DNA of 64,000 nucleotides. It comes from Sphingopyxis sp. JAI108 (lineage in GTDB: Bacteria > Pseudomonadota > Alphaproteobacteria > Sphingomonadales > Sphingomonadaceae). Below are positions 53,516 to 64,000 of this stretch, piece by piece. Location: NCBI RefSeq assembly GCF_013410105.1, contig NZ_JACCCJ010000001.1:1860001-1924000 (forward strand), read 5' to 3'. The notes below the pieces were generated by a model. That model saw nothing but the letters and a program-made list of their open reading frames with translations, had not been told where the DNA came from and searched no databases. The translations under genes were made by a program, and so were the position numbers. How positions within the stretch are numbered: position 1 is the first letter of the stretch; every line of letters begins with the position of its first letter.

Positions 53516-54265
53516 TCAGTGGAGCGACGCGCCCGCACCGATGATCGGCACGAACTTCGCGGCGGTCAGGCTCGCGCCGCCCACGAGCGCACCGTCGACG
53601 TCGCCCGCGCCGAGCAATTCGGCGGCGTTGTCGCCATTGACCGAGCCGCCATAGAGAATGCGCATTTCCTCCGCCGCACCGCCAAACCGGGCCGCGAGCG
53701 CGCCGCGGATCGCGCCGTGCATCGCAGCCACATCGGCCACGGTCGGGACCAGGCCGGTGCCGATCGCCCAGATCGGCTCATAGGCAATCGCCAGGCGGGC
53801 CGGATCGAATTCGCCCGGAACCGACCCCGCGACCTGCGCCAGCACATAATCGATCGCCCCGCCCGATTCGCGCACCTCGCGCGGCTCGCCAACGCAGAGG
53901 ATGACCGAAAGGCCGGCGGCCAGCCCCGCTTCGGCCTTGGCGCGGACGTCGGCGTCGCTTTCGCCGAATCCTTCGCGCCGTTCGCTATGCCCGACGATCA
54001 CCAGGCTCGCGCCGATGTCGGCGAGCATCGGCGCTGCAACCGACCCGGTAAAGGCTCCCGACGCCGCGCTGTGGCAATCCTGCCCCCCGATCGCCTTGCC
54101 CGGCGCCGCGACGGCCATGGGACCGATCAGCGTGAAGGGCGGGCAGATGGCGACGTCGACCGCCGGATGATCATCCGCCGCGACGAAAATAGCCCGCGCT
54201 TCGGCGACGGCATCCGACAATCCGTTCATTTTCCAGTTGCCGACCACATATTTGCGCCGCGCCAT
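53516..54265 (-). CDS. tpiA: Triosephosphate isomerase
   Basis: Interconverts glyceraldehyde-3-phosphate and dihydroxyacetone phosphate. The opening RKYVVGNWKMNG holds the catalytic Lys and Asn. IVGHSERRE has the catalytic His (about residue 94), and the active-site Glu is in AYEPIWAIGTG (about residue 165). The phosphate loop YGGSVN is also present. 249 aa. GGGAGAGG lies upstream of the ATG. It is divergent from the PpiD-like gene. Confidence 0.96.
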   Translation of the reverse strand: MARRKYVVGNWKMNGLSDAVAEARAIFVAADDHPAVDVAICPPFTLIGPMAVAAPGKAIGGQDCHSAASGAFTGSVAAPMLADIGASLVIVGHSERREGFGESDADVRAKAEAGLAAGLSVILCVGEPREVRESGGAIDYVLAQVAGSVPGEFDPARLAIAYEPIWAIGTGLVPTVADVAAMHGAIRGALAARFGGAAEEMRILYGGSVNGDNAAELLGAGDVDGALVGGASLTAAKFVPIIGAGASLH

Positions 54266-54444
54266 GTCTCTGCCTCTCCCGCTATTGTGGACCTCGTCAG
54301 GCCCTAGCGGCGCACGGGGGCGGGAGGCAAGGCGCGTTGGCGCGTGCGAAAAGCCCCTTTCCGGCCTTGATGCCGCTCCGCCTCGCGCCTAAAGCAGCGC
54401 GCAATCGCGCACAATTGCGCCCTGCCGGAAAGAATGCCCGCTTC

Positions 54445-56391
54445 ATGATCACCGCCATCCGCGCCATGTTCTCCTCGACGATCGGCAAATTCCTTGCCCT
54501 CGCCTTCGTCGTGCTCGTCGGGCTCGCCTTTGCGCTCAGCGACGTCACCGGCAATTCGACCTTCGGCGGGGTCGGCGGCGCCAATGTCGCGAAAGTCGGC
54601 GACGAGAATATCGGCGTCGGCGAATTGCGCGAGCGCGTCCGTCAGACCTATAATCAGGCGCGGCAGGACCAGCCCGGCTTGACGATGGCGGCCTTCGTCG
54701 AATCGGGCGGTCTCGACCAGGTGCTCGACCAGCTTGTCGAAGGATCGGCCTTCGATCAGTTCGCGACCGAAATGGGCTTCGGCGTCAGCAAGCGGCTGAT
54801 CGACGGCCGTATCGCCGACCTCCCCGCGTTCGCCGGCGTGTCGGGCAAGTTCGACCAGACGGTGTTCGAGAATTTCCTGCGCCAGAACGGTATCAGCGAG
54901 GCGCAGCTGCGCCGCGACCTGCGCCAGCAGATCCTGGTCGAACAGCTGGCCGCTCCGATCGCGCAGATGCCGCGCATCGCGCCCGGCATAGCGCAGCCCT
55001 ATGCCGCGCTGCTTCTCGAACAGCGCCGCGGTCAGGCGACCTTCATCCCCGCCAGCCCCTTTGCGCCGACCGCCGATCCCGGCGACGCCGCTCTGCGGAC
55101 CTTCCTGTCGCAGAACAAAACCAAATTCACCGTCCCGGAACGCCGCGTGATCCAATATGCGCTGTTCGATCGCGGCGCCGTCCCGGTTCCCGCGGTTACC
55201 GAGGCTGAAATTGCGAAGGTCTACAAGGATAATGCCGCCCAATATGCCGCGAGCGAAACGCGCCGTTTCGCGCAGGTGATCCTTCCCGATCAGGCGGCAG
55301 CGAATGCGCTTGCCGCCAAGGTTCGCGGCGGCACCTCGCTCGCTGCGGCGGCACAGGCTGCGGGCCTGTCGGCCTCGACCACCGGCGACCTGACTCAGTC
55401 GGCCTATGCCGCGACGACGACCGCCGCCGCCGCCAAGGCCGCCTTTGCCGCCAAGCGCGGCGACATCGTTGGGCCCACCCAGACCGGGCTCGGCTGGACC
55501 GTCGCACGCGTCGAGGACGTCACCGCCCGCCCCGCGCGCAGCCTTGCCGAAGCGAGCGAAGATATCCGTACCGAACTTGCCAAAAACAAGGCGAACGAAG
55601 CGATCGTCGACTATTACAACGCGATCCAGGACGCCGTGAACGGCGGCGCGTCGGTCGAGGAAGTCGCCGCCGACCGCAAGCTCCAGCTCGTCGAGACCCC
55701 CGCTCTGCTGCCGAGCGGCCGCGCCCCGGCGCAGCCCGCCTTCGTGCCCGCGCCCGAACTCGCGCCGCTCGTCGCGCAGGCCTTCCAGGCCGCGGGCGAA
55801 GGCGAGGGTCATATCGCCACGATCGTCGAGAATGAGAAATTCGCCGTCTATGCGGTGAAGTCGATCGTCGCTGCGGCGCCGCCGCCCTTCGCGCAGATCC
55901 GCTCCGACCTGCTCAGCGAATGGCGCTTTGCCGAGGGACAGAAGGTCGCCCGCGACAAGGCGCGCGCGATCGTGAAAGCTGTCGAGGGCGGAAAGAGCCT
56001 CCCCCAGGCGGTCGCCGCTGCGGGCCCGAATATCGGCAGCGTGCAGCCAATCGGCGGTCGTCGCGCCGAACTCGGCGCCGACGGCAAGCCCGTTCCGCCG
56101 GAACTCGCGTTGCTCTTCTCGATGGCCAAGGACAGCGTCAAGACGCTCGAGATTCCCGGCAACCGCGGCTGGATGGTGATTGCGCTCGACGACGTCCAGC
56201 GCCCCGATCCGAAAACGATCGAGCCGCAACGTGTCGCCGCGATCGCCCAGCCCCTCGCTCCCGCTTTCGGCAACGAACTGATCGAACAGCTCGCCGCCGA
56301 AGCGAAGCGCCGCGTCGGCGTTACCATCAACAAGGATCTCGTCGCCCAGCTGCGCGCCGAACTCACCGGCAACGCGCCGGTCGTCGAATAA
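54445..56391 (+). CDS. Membrane-anchored peptidyl-prolyl isomerase (PpiD/SurA-like)
   Basis: A 648-aa periplasmic folding factor anchored by one N-terminal helix (about residues 12-32, IGKFLALAFVVLVGLAFAL). A SurA-N-like chaperone region covers about residues 45-190. A parvulin-type domain follows around 240-360, but it is weakly conserved, so isomerase activity is uncertain; PpiD of E. coli is likewise nearly inactive. The start at 54445 (MITAIRAMFSSTIGKF) precedes the anchor; the extra upstream codons are not membrane-like. trpE begins 2 bp downstream, so they are one operon. Confidence 0.88.
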   Translation: MITAIRAMFSSTIGKFLALAFVVLVGLAFALSDVTGNSTFGGVGGANVAKVGDENIGVGELRERVRQTYNQARQDQPGLTMAAFVESGGLDQVLDQLVEGSAFDQFATEMGFGVSKRLIDGRIADLPAFAGVSGKFDQTVFENFLRQNGISEAQLRRDLRQQILVEQLAAPIAQMPRIAPGIAQPYAALLLEQRRGQATFIPASPFAPTADPGDAALRTFLSQNKTKFTVPERRVIQYALFDRGAVPVPAVTEAEIAKVYKDNAAQYAASETRRFAQVILPDQAAANALAAKVRGGTSLAAAAQAAGLSASTTGDLTQSAYAATTTAAAAKAAFAAKRGDIVGPTQTGLGWTVARVEDVTARPARSLAEASEDIRTELAKNKANEAIVDYYNAIQDAVNGGASVEEVAADRKLQLVETPALLPSGRAPAQPAFVPAPELAPLVAQAFQAAGEGEGHIATIVENEKFAVYAVKSIVAAAPPPFAQIRSDLLSEWRFAEGQKVARDKARAIVKAVEGGKSLPQAVAAAGPNIGSVQPIGGRRAELGADGKPVPPELALLFSMAKDSVKTLEIPGNRGWMVIALDDVQRPDPKTIEPQRVAAIAQPLAPAFGNELIEQLAAEAKRRVGVTINKDLVAQLRAELTGNAPVVE

Positions 56392-56393
56392 GG

Positions 56394-57911
56394 GTGAGCC
56401 TCGAAGGGAGAGCCGCGGCGCTCGAAGCGCTGGCGCAGGGACGCGGCGCGGTCGTCTGGCAGCGGCTGATCGCCGACATCGAAACGCCCGTGTCGGCGGC
56501 GCTCAAGCTGATCGAGCCCGGGCGCGGCGACTGGGTGCTCGAATCGGTCGAAAGCGGCGAAACGCGCGGGCGTTACAGCCTGATCGGGCTCGACCCCGAC
56601 CTGATGTTCGAGGTGAAGCGCGACGCCGCACGGATCAACCGCGACTGGCGCCGCGACCGTGATGCGTTCGAACCGCTCGAAACCGGCGCGCTGCACGCGC
56701 TTCGCGACCTCGTCGCCGAATGCCGCTTCGACGTGCCCGACGGTCTGCCGAAGGCGCTCGCGACGCTCGTCGGCTTCTTCGCCTATGAGACGATCGGCCT
56801 CGTCGAGCGCATTCCGCGCGCGGGGGGCACGGGCCTCGGCCTGCCCGACATGGTGTTCGTGCGCCCGACGGTCATCCTCGTCTTCGACCGCCTTGCCGAC
56901 GAACTCTTCCTCATCGCGCCGATCTGGCCCGACGCCAACGGCGCGATCGACCGCATGATCGAGGATGCGCAGGAGCGGCTTGAAACGGTCGCCGCCCGCC
57001 TGTCCAGCGTCAGCGCGCACAGCGACCGTGCGACGACCGACGCACTGCCGGAAGCGATCGCGGCGAACCCTGCCACCGCGCCAGCGCATTTCGCCGAAAT
57101 GGTCGCTGTCGCGAAGGATTATATCGCGGCGGGCGACATCTTTCAGGTCGTGCTGTCGCAGCGTTTCTCGACCCCGTTCGACCTGCCGCCCTTCGACCTC
57201 TATCGCGCGCTGCGCCGTGTAAACCCCTCGCCTTTCCTCTATTTCCTCGACCTGCCCGGCTTCGCGCTGATCGGCTCCTCGCCCGAGATCCTCGTGCGCG
57301 TCCGCGACGGTGAGATCACGATCCGCCCCATCGCCGGCACGCGCCCACGCGGACGCACGAGCGCCGAGGATGTCGAGAATCGCGAGAGTCTGCTTGCTGA
57401 TCCCAAGGAACGCGCCGAGCATTTGATGCTGCTCGACCTCGGCCGCAACGATGTCGGTCGCGCGGCGATCGGCGGCAGCGTCACCGTCACCGACAGCTAT
57501 ACCGTCGAATTTTACAGCCACGTCATGCACATCGTCTCGAACGTCGTCGGCCGGATCGCGCCCGACAAGGACGCGATCGACGCGCTGTTCGCGGGCTTTC
57601 CTGCCGGCACGGTCAGCGGCGCGCCCAAGGTCCGCGCCTGCCAGATCATCGCCGAGCTCGAAGCCGATGCGCGCGGGCCCTATGCCGGCGGCGTCGGCTA
57701 TTTCGCGCCCGACGGCAATATGGACAGTTGCATCGTGCTGCGCACCGCCATCGTCAAGGATGGCGAAATGCACGTTCAGGCCGGCGCCGGCATCGTCGCC
57801 GACAGCGACCCCGCCTATGAACAGCGCGAGTGCGAGGCAAAGGCCGGTGCGCTCTTCGCTGCCGCCCGCGAGGCTGTGCGGTTGGCGGGCACGCCGGGAT
57901 ATGGCCAATAG
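56394..57911 (+). CDS. trpE: Anthranilate synthase component I
   Basis: Chorismate-utilising subunit of the first tryptophan-specific step. 505 aa from the GTG at 56394, two bp after the PpiD-like gene. The tryptophan feedback site region (WVLESVESGETRGRYSLIG, about residues 42-60) is intact. The catalytic C-terminal domain shows ALIGSSPEILVR, IAGTRPRGRT, LDLGRNDVGR and the GAPKVRACQIIAELE block. The glutamine-amidotransferase partner (trpG) and trpD/trpC are not adjacent; the next gene is on the other strand. The long upstream frame is a shadow. Confidence 0.94.
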   Translation: MSLEGRAAALEALAQGRGAVVWQRLIADIETPVSAALKLIEPGRGDWVLESVESGETRGRYSLIGLDPDLMFEVKRDAARINRDWRRDRDAFEPLETGALHALRDLVAECRFDVPDGLPKALATLVGFFAYETIGLVERIPRAGGTGLGLPDMVFVRPTVILVFDRLADELFLIAPIWPDANGAIDRMIEDAQERLETVAARLSSVSAHSDRATTDALPEAIAANPATAPAHFAEMVAVAKDYIAAGDIFQVVLSQRFSTPFDLPPFDLYRALRRVNPSPFLYFLDLPGFALIGSSPEILVRVRDGEITIRPIAGTRPRGRTSAEDVENRESLLADPKERAEHLMLLDLGRNDVGRAAIGGSVTVTDSYTVEFYSHVMHIVSNVVGRIAPDKDAIDALFAGFPAGTVSGAPKVRACQIIAELEADARGPYAGGVGYFAPDGNMDSCIVLRTAIVKDGEMHVQAGAGIVADSDPAYEQRECEAKAGALFAAAREAVRLAGTPGYGQ

Positions 57912-57984
57912 GGCGCGGCCGCGGCGGAGGCTTTGAAGCGTTGATTTGCAGGAAGGCGGTTTTCGGCCGCCAGCGACCCGCCCC

Positions 57985-59355
57985 TCAACCCTCGTCCCGC
58001 GCCGGCAGACTCAAGGTGAACCGCGCCCCCTGCCCTGGCGCGCTGTCGACCGTCAGGTCGCCATCCATCGCACGCGCCAGCCGGCGGGCGATGTAAAGCC
58101 CCAGCCCCGATCCGCCACTATCGGTCCGCCCCAGCCGTTCGAATTTCTCGAACACCACCGCCTGCTGCTCGGCGTCGATCCCCTGACCCTGATCGGCGAC
58201 GGTCACTGTCGCGCGGCCCTCTTCGCGGTCGACCCGGATCCATATCTGCGATTGGTCGGGTGAATAGCGGATCGCATTGCCGAGCAGGTTGAGCAGCACC
58301 TGCAGCACCCGGCGGAACTCGCCATAGGCCGGCGCCCGGTCGTCGCTGCGCGGCGCGTCGATGCGGATGCCCTTTTCCTCGGCCTTCATGCCGAGCAACC
58401 CGACGGCGCGGCGGGCAAGGTCGCCCAGGTCGATTTCATCACGCGCCGCCTTGAACCCGGGGCGCTCGATATTCTGAAGGTCGGCGAGATCATCAACAAG
58501 GCCGAGCAGGTGGCGCCCCGCATGCGCAATATCGCCAGCGTAGCGCGCGTAGTCGGCGCGAATTGGCCCGTCGAATTGTCCCGAAATCGTCTCCGCCGTC
58601 GCAATGATGCGGCTGAGCGGTCCACGCAACGCGCCGTCGATGCGGCGGCCGAACTGCGGATCCGACAGGGGCAGCGATCCGAAGGCCGGATCGACGAGCG
58701 CGCCGGGAGTCCTTTGTTCGATCGGGGGCGGTGCCTCGGCAGCGACCGCGCTTCCGCGAAAACCGGTGAAACGTCCCGTCGCGTCGAACAACGCTTCGCC
58801 GGCGAGCGTCATCACCATCTGCTCCACCCGGACGCGCTGGCCGTCGAAGCGCGCCTGTCGCGCGAGGCCGCGCAGCACGGGAAAACGGCCGTCATCGTCG
58901 GGTTGCAGCTCGAACAACTCGGAAAGCGAGCGCCCTTCCCAGCCCGTCGGAACCGGGGGGGCATCGGGGGCCGCACGCAGCGCGACGAGGCGTAGTTGCT
59001 GGTCGCACTCCCACGTCCAGCTTTGCGGAACCGCCGCGCCCTCGGCGATCGGCGGCATTTGCGGCTGGACCAGCGGCCGCGTCCGCCAGTCGGTGATCTC
59101 GAGGCTTGCGCCATCGGCATCGGGGGTGATGCGGACGAGCGCGTGGATGTCGCTGTGATCGTCGGCGGCATAAAGCGGCCGGCTGATATCGCGGTGGAGC
59201 CGCTGTGCGAGCGCAACGAGACGCGCGAGATGCGGCAGGGCGAGCGGCTTGTCGAGACCCGCGCCCGCGCGCTGCTGCAGGCGCAACAGCGGCGCGTCGG
59301 CGCTTACCAGCGCGCCCGACCGGTCGATGCGGCCGCGGACGACGCGCTCGCTCAC
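57985..59355 (-). CDS. Histidine-kinase-like protein without the phospho-acceptor His
   Basis: A 456-aa cytoplasmic protein (no membrane helix). Residues about 110-205 resemble a PAS-type sensor. Residues about 233-295 resemble the dimerisation helices of a histidine kinase, but the H-box reads FGRRIDGALRGPL, with Gly at 241 where His is expected. The ATPase domain is intact: N-box LLGNAIRYSP (about 357-366), G1 DQGQGI (388-393), F-box FEKFERLG and G2 GGSGLGLYIA (414-423). It could be an ATP-binding regulator or a pseudokinase. The GTG start overlaps the stop of the upstream gene (GTGA). Confidence 0.82.
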   Translation of the reverse strand: MSERVVRGRIDRSGALVSADAPLLRLQQRAGAGLDKPLALPHLARLVALAQRLHRDISRPLYAADDHSDIHALVRITPDADGASLEITDWRTRPLVQPQMPPIAEGAAVPQSWTWECDQQLRLVALRAAPDAPPVPTGWEGRSLSELFELQPDDDGRFPVLRGLARQARFDGQRVRVEQMVMTLAGEALFDATGRFTGFRGSAVAAEAPPPIEQRTPGALVDPAFGSLPLSDPQFGRRIDGALRGPLSRIIATAETISGQFDGPIRADYARYAGDIAHAGRHLLGLVDDLADLQNIERPGFKAARDEIDLGDLARRAVGLLGMKAEEKGIRIDAPRSDDRAPAYGEFRRVLQVLLNLLGNAIRYSPDQSQIWIRVDREEGRATVTVADQGQGIDAEQQAVVFEKFERLGRTDSGGSGLGLYIARRLARAMDGDLTVDSAPGQGARFTLSLPARDEG

Positions 59356-60275
59356 CGCGCACGGTCCGCGTCGTAAGATTTCATATCGTCGGCGCTGCCC
59401 ACCGCGCGCGCCGGCAGCATCGCCAGCGACGCCTCGATCGGCGCCAGCGCCATATTATCGAGCCGCAGCGGCGCGAACAGCGAGGGCAGCGCCGCGCTCT
59501 CCGCCGTCAGCAGCGCAAGCGCCATGCCGTCATAGCTGCGGCGATGCGCCGCCGCCGCGAGCGCGATCAGCACCGGCCAATCGTGCCGCGCAATCGCCGC
59601 AGCTGCAGCATCGGTCGCGTCCGCGCCCAAGGCCGCGTAATATGCGCCTCCCGCGTCCTCTATCCCGCTTTCCTTCGCTTGCCGTTCGGTCGCGGCGCGG
59701 ACGGCGTCGCCCAGTGCGGCGGCGCGTTTCGCGTCCTTGCTCACTTCTGCCAGCCGCCACGCGGCTATGTCGAGCAGCAGCGTGCGGAAAATTTCGCTAT
59801 CAAGGTCGGCGATCGCGATCGCCGGATTGCCGAGCGCATCGAACCGCCGGCGGTCGGCGATCTGCACTGCCAGATAGGCGCGGTCGAGATCGGGTAGTGC
59901 ATCCTCGACGGCCGGACCCTCGTCATTCGCTGCGGCGGGATCGGCGAGCAATGGCGGCGGGCTGCCGCGCTGTGCCGACTGTTCGCGCCAGCGATGTTCC
60001 TCGGCGCGCGCAAAGCAGATTCCGGCCAGCCGCGTGGCGGAAGGCAGTCCACCGCCCAGCCACTCGTTCCACAGTGCTGCGGGGTCGACGGACGGGTCGA
60101 GCCGCGCCGCCACCTCGGCGACCATCCGACGCGCGATCCCCAGCGACAGGGCGCGCTGCTCCTCGGTCAGCCGGCCCGCCTTGGGCGCGGCGAGATAATC
60201 CGCCAGCTCGCGCAGGCGCGCCGCCAGCGTCGGCGACGGCGGATCGATGCCGGGAGAGAAGAGCGATTCACTCAT
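59352..60275 (-). CDS. Unknown Ala-rich helical protein
   Basis: A 307-aa soluble protein, Ala/Leu/Arg-rich and predicted mostly helical, with no signal peptide, membrane helix or motif I recognise. A patch at about 100-125 (SAQRGSPPPLLADPAAANDEG) looks like a flexible linker between two helical parts. The ATG at 60275 fits, and there are 58 bp back to the membrane nucleotidyltransferase-like gene. Its stop overlaps the GTG of the kinase-like gene, so translation is probably coupled and the two proteins may act together. Confidence 0.65.
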   Translation of the reverse strand: MSESLFSPGIDPPSPTLAARLRELADYLAAPKAGRLTEEQRALSLGIARRMVAEVAARLDPSVDPAALWNEWLGGGLPSATRLAGICFARAEEHRWREQSAQRGSPPPLLADPAAANDEGPAVEDALPDLDRAYLAVQIADRRRFDALGNPAIAIADLDSEIFRTLLLDIAAWRLAEVSKDAKRAAALGDAVRAATERQAKESGIEDAGGAYYAALGADATDAAAAAIARHDWPVLIALAAAAHRRSYDGMALALLTAESAALPSLFAPLRLDNMALAPIEASLAMLPARAVGSADDMKSYDADRAR

Positions 60276-60333
60276 GCGCGTCCGCCAATATCAGCATGAC
60301 GTTAATAGGGCTTAAACCTTCAAGGCCTTTGTT

Positions 60334-61548
60334 TTACCGCGCCTCGGGGCGGCGCGCGAGGCGTAGCCAGAGCAGGATCTGAAACAGCGCCAGCAGCGGC
60401 AGGATCGCGAACATCAGCGGGGCAAAGCCGAACAGCAGCGCAGGCGCCAGCAGGATCCATGCCTCGTCCGCGTCGGGCAGCAGCCAGTGAAATCGCCGCC
60501 GCTCCCCCGAATCTTCGTAAAGCGCACGCGCGAGGAGGATCGCCGCGGCAAGGCACGGCGCGAGCGCGGCTTCGGAAAACGGCGGCATCTTCTGCCCCGG
60601 CCCGGCGAGCGACAGCAACCAGGGAAAGACTGCGAGCAGCACCCACGCAAAAGTGCGGATAATGTCGCGCGCGCGGTCCTGCGCCGCGCTTTCGGCACGA
60701 AACGCTGACAGGAAACGCATCGCCGCGAGCCCCAGTCCGCCGAGGATGGCGACAAGCGCGCCCGCCGCCGCGAGGCCGCTCGCCGCCAGCAGCGCGACCG
60801 CCACCCACAAGAGAGCGGTGACATATGGCAGATAGCGCGCGGTCGCCGGCGATTTGACCAGCAGCGGGCCCGCCAGCCGGATCACCGGCATCATGATCGC
60901 CGAACGGCCAAGCCCCATGCCGCCATATTCGACTTGCTGAAGGCTCGATTGCTCGATCAGCGCGGCGGTCGGGCGATCGGCGACGATCGCGATCTCGCCC
61001 TGCTCGAACAGCGCCGGCTCGCAATAGAGGCGCCGCGCACCCGCCTGCACCGCGAGACGCAGCAGGGTCAGCATCATGTCCCATTCGCCCGGCATCGCCG
61101 CGAGTTCGGCGACCATGGGCTGCGAGATCGAGGCGAGCCCGCCCCAGCGCCGCGTCGCGTCGATCCGCTCGAATCCCTGCGTCAGCATCGTGTCGCCGGT
61201 GACCAGGATCGCCGGCGATCCGGGCTTGGCGATCGCCGCATAATGGGTGCCGCCCGCGCGAAGGCCGTCGGCGACGAGGATGATCCTGTCGTCGCCCTCC
61301 ACCAGCGGGACGAGATCAGCTGCCTGGCGCACGGGCGTGACCTTGATCCCGCGGCGGCGGATGCGGTCGCAGGTGGCGAGCAATTCGCCGGGCACCGCAC
61401 CGACCGCGACCGCGATATGCGTCACCCCGACGTCGGCGAGGCGCGCCGCCTGGCGCTCGATCAGCGTCTCGCCGGCGACGGTGACGAGCGCGCGCAGCGA
61501 TCCGTCGGGCAACGTTTCGGAGGCGCCGACCAGCGCAATCAGGGCCAT
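60334..61548 (-). CDS. Nucleotidyltransferase-like membrane protein, probably catalytically dead
   Basis: A 404-aa protein. Residues 1-200 look like an NTP-transferase fold (ALIALVGASETLPDGSLRALV, TLIERQAARLADVGVTHIAVAVG), but the glycine-rich GxGxR nucleotide loop and the following PK signature are missing. Residues about 240-395 hold five to six membrane helices. The layout resembles the fused inositol-phosphate cytidylyltransferase/DIPP synthase; the segment LLVKSPATARYLPYVTALLW aligns with the LLxxTxITPNxVTLLSxL part, yet the catalytic DGVDGExAR-type motif is absent (AMRFLSAFRAES). The start at 61548 fits the first strand. The family call is inference. Confidence 0.6.
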   Translation of the reverse strand: MALIALVGASETLPDGSLRALVTVAGETLIERQAARLADVGVTHIAVAVGAVPGELLATCDRIRRRGIKVTPVRQAADLVPLVEGDDRIILVADGLRAGGTHYAAIAKPGSPAILVTGDTMLTQGFERIDATRRWGGLASISQPMVAELAAMPGEWDMMLTLLRLAVQAGARRLYCEPALFEQGEIAIVADRPTAALIEQSSLQQVEYGGMGLGRSAIMMPVIRLAGPLLVKSPATARYLPYVTALLWVAVALLAASGLAAAGALVAILGGLGLAAMRFLSAFRAESAAQDRARDIIRTFAWVLLAVFPWLLSLAGPGQKMPPFSEAALAPCLAAAILLARALYEDSGERRRFHWLLPDADEAWILLAPALLFGFAPLMFAILPLLALFQILLWLRLARRPEAR

Positions 61549-61670
61549 TGGCGCAAGAGTTTCTCTGCAGCGGGCATCGGCACGAAGCTTTAGGGCCGGT
61601 GAAGCGATTGGCAAGCCCCGCCATGCGCCGCGATGACGTCACGCCTTCACCTTATTTTCCTGTGCTTTCC

Positions 61671-61710
61671 GCGCCTTTTCGGTCCGCAAAAAAATCCCGG
61701 CGAAAGGCGC
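61671..61710. repeat. Inverted repeat in the gyrA leader region
   Basis: GCGCCTTT (61671-61678) and AAAGGCGC (61703-61710) form perfect 8-bp arms around a 24-base loop that contains a seven-A run. It lies 74 bp before the gyrA start, between the divergent genes. Function unknown; possibly an operator or a 5' UTR hairpin. Confidence 0.35.
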
Positions 61711-61783
61711 GAATCGCTGGCCTTTCCAGCCCCCATCGGCTAGGCAGAATCCATCTCCCGAAAGAGCAGAAAAAGGCCGGGTC

Positions 61784-64000
<2,217 letters not shown>

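Noticed and set aside
57912-57984. Terminator between trpE and the kinase-like gene (GGCGG...CCGCC at 57955-57971)
   Set aside because: Only five pairs and no T-run on either side; too weak to call.

Overview
The window is 64 kb of GC-rich, densely packed bacterial chromosome. The gene set and order (lepB-rnc-era, plsY-dprA-topA, C4-pathway hemA, lolCD next to dnaE, secG-tpiA) and the protein styles point to an alphaproteobacterium of the Sphingomonadales, most like Sphingopyxis. That placement is by recognition, not by a database search. I see no rRNA, tRNA, CRISPR array, phage or insertion sequence. Nearly everything is core or lineage-specific chromosomal sequence, and many neighbouring genes overlap by 4 bp (ATGA, GTGA or TTGA).

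Layout. 1-1.9 kb: end of lepB, then rnc and era. 1.9-9.2 kb (minus strand): a secreted lipase-like hydrolase, topA, a secreted vWA protein, dprA and plsY. 9.3-13.5 kb (plus): murI, hemA (5-aminolevulinate synthase), a nitroreductase and a cytochrome b561-YceI fusion. 13.5-17 kb (minus): btaA-btaB for a phosphorus-free betaine membrane lipid, behind a candidate Pho box; then a lipoprotein and a threonine dehydratase. 17-24.2 kb: the carboxyspermidine route to spermidine (dehydrogenase, decarboxylase, and ornithine decarboxylase behind a structured leader), interleaved with a hydrolase, a small membrane protein and a cysteine-less thioredoxin-reductase-like protein. 24.3-27.8 kb (plus): MFS transporter, class III CoA-transferase, two tandem MAPEG proteins.

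27.8-37.6 kb (minus): an RNA uracil methyltransferase, Nnr (NAD(P)HX repair), a lipoprotein, ilvD, an N-formylglutamate amidohydrolase, ispE, a TPR protein and ETF-ubiquinone oxidoreductase. 37.7-41.9 kb (plus): a degenerate uracil-DNA glycosylase-like protein, a soluble lytic transglycosylase, moaB and a radical SAM protein. 41.9-54.3 kb (minus): acyl-CoA synthetase, dnaE, glutathione peroxidase, a DUF1579-type secreted protein, lolD, lolC, a 435-bp hairpin-rich gap, a Crp/Fnr regulator, pyrG, secG and tpiA. 54.4-57.9 kb (plus): a PpiD/SurA-like folding factor and trpE. 58-61.5 kb (minus): a three-gene unit of a nucleotidyltransferase-like membrane protein, an unknown helical protein and a histidine-kinase-like protein that has lost its phospho-acceptor histidine. 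gyrA starts divergently at 61.8 kb and runs off the end.

The best candidates for undescribed biology are: the three-gene pseudo-enzyme unit opposite gyrA; the ornithine decarboxylase leader, with a 32-codon upstream ORF and a 9-bp long-range pairing that would hide a G-rich Shine-Dalgarno-like site; the Pho box plus terminator that insulate btaAB; a possible AUU start codon for the TPR protein; and several proteins whose signature catalytic residues are missing although the fold is retained.
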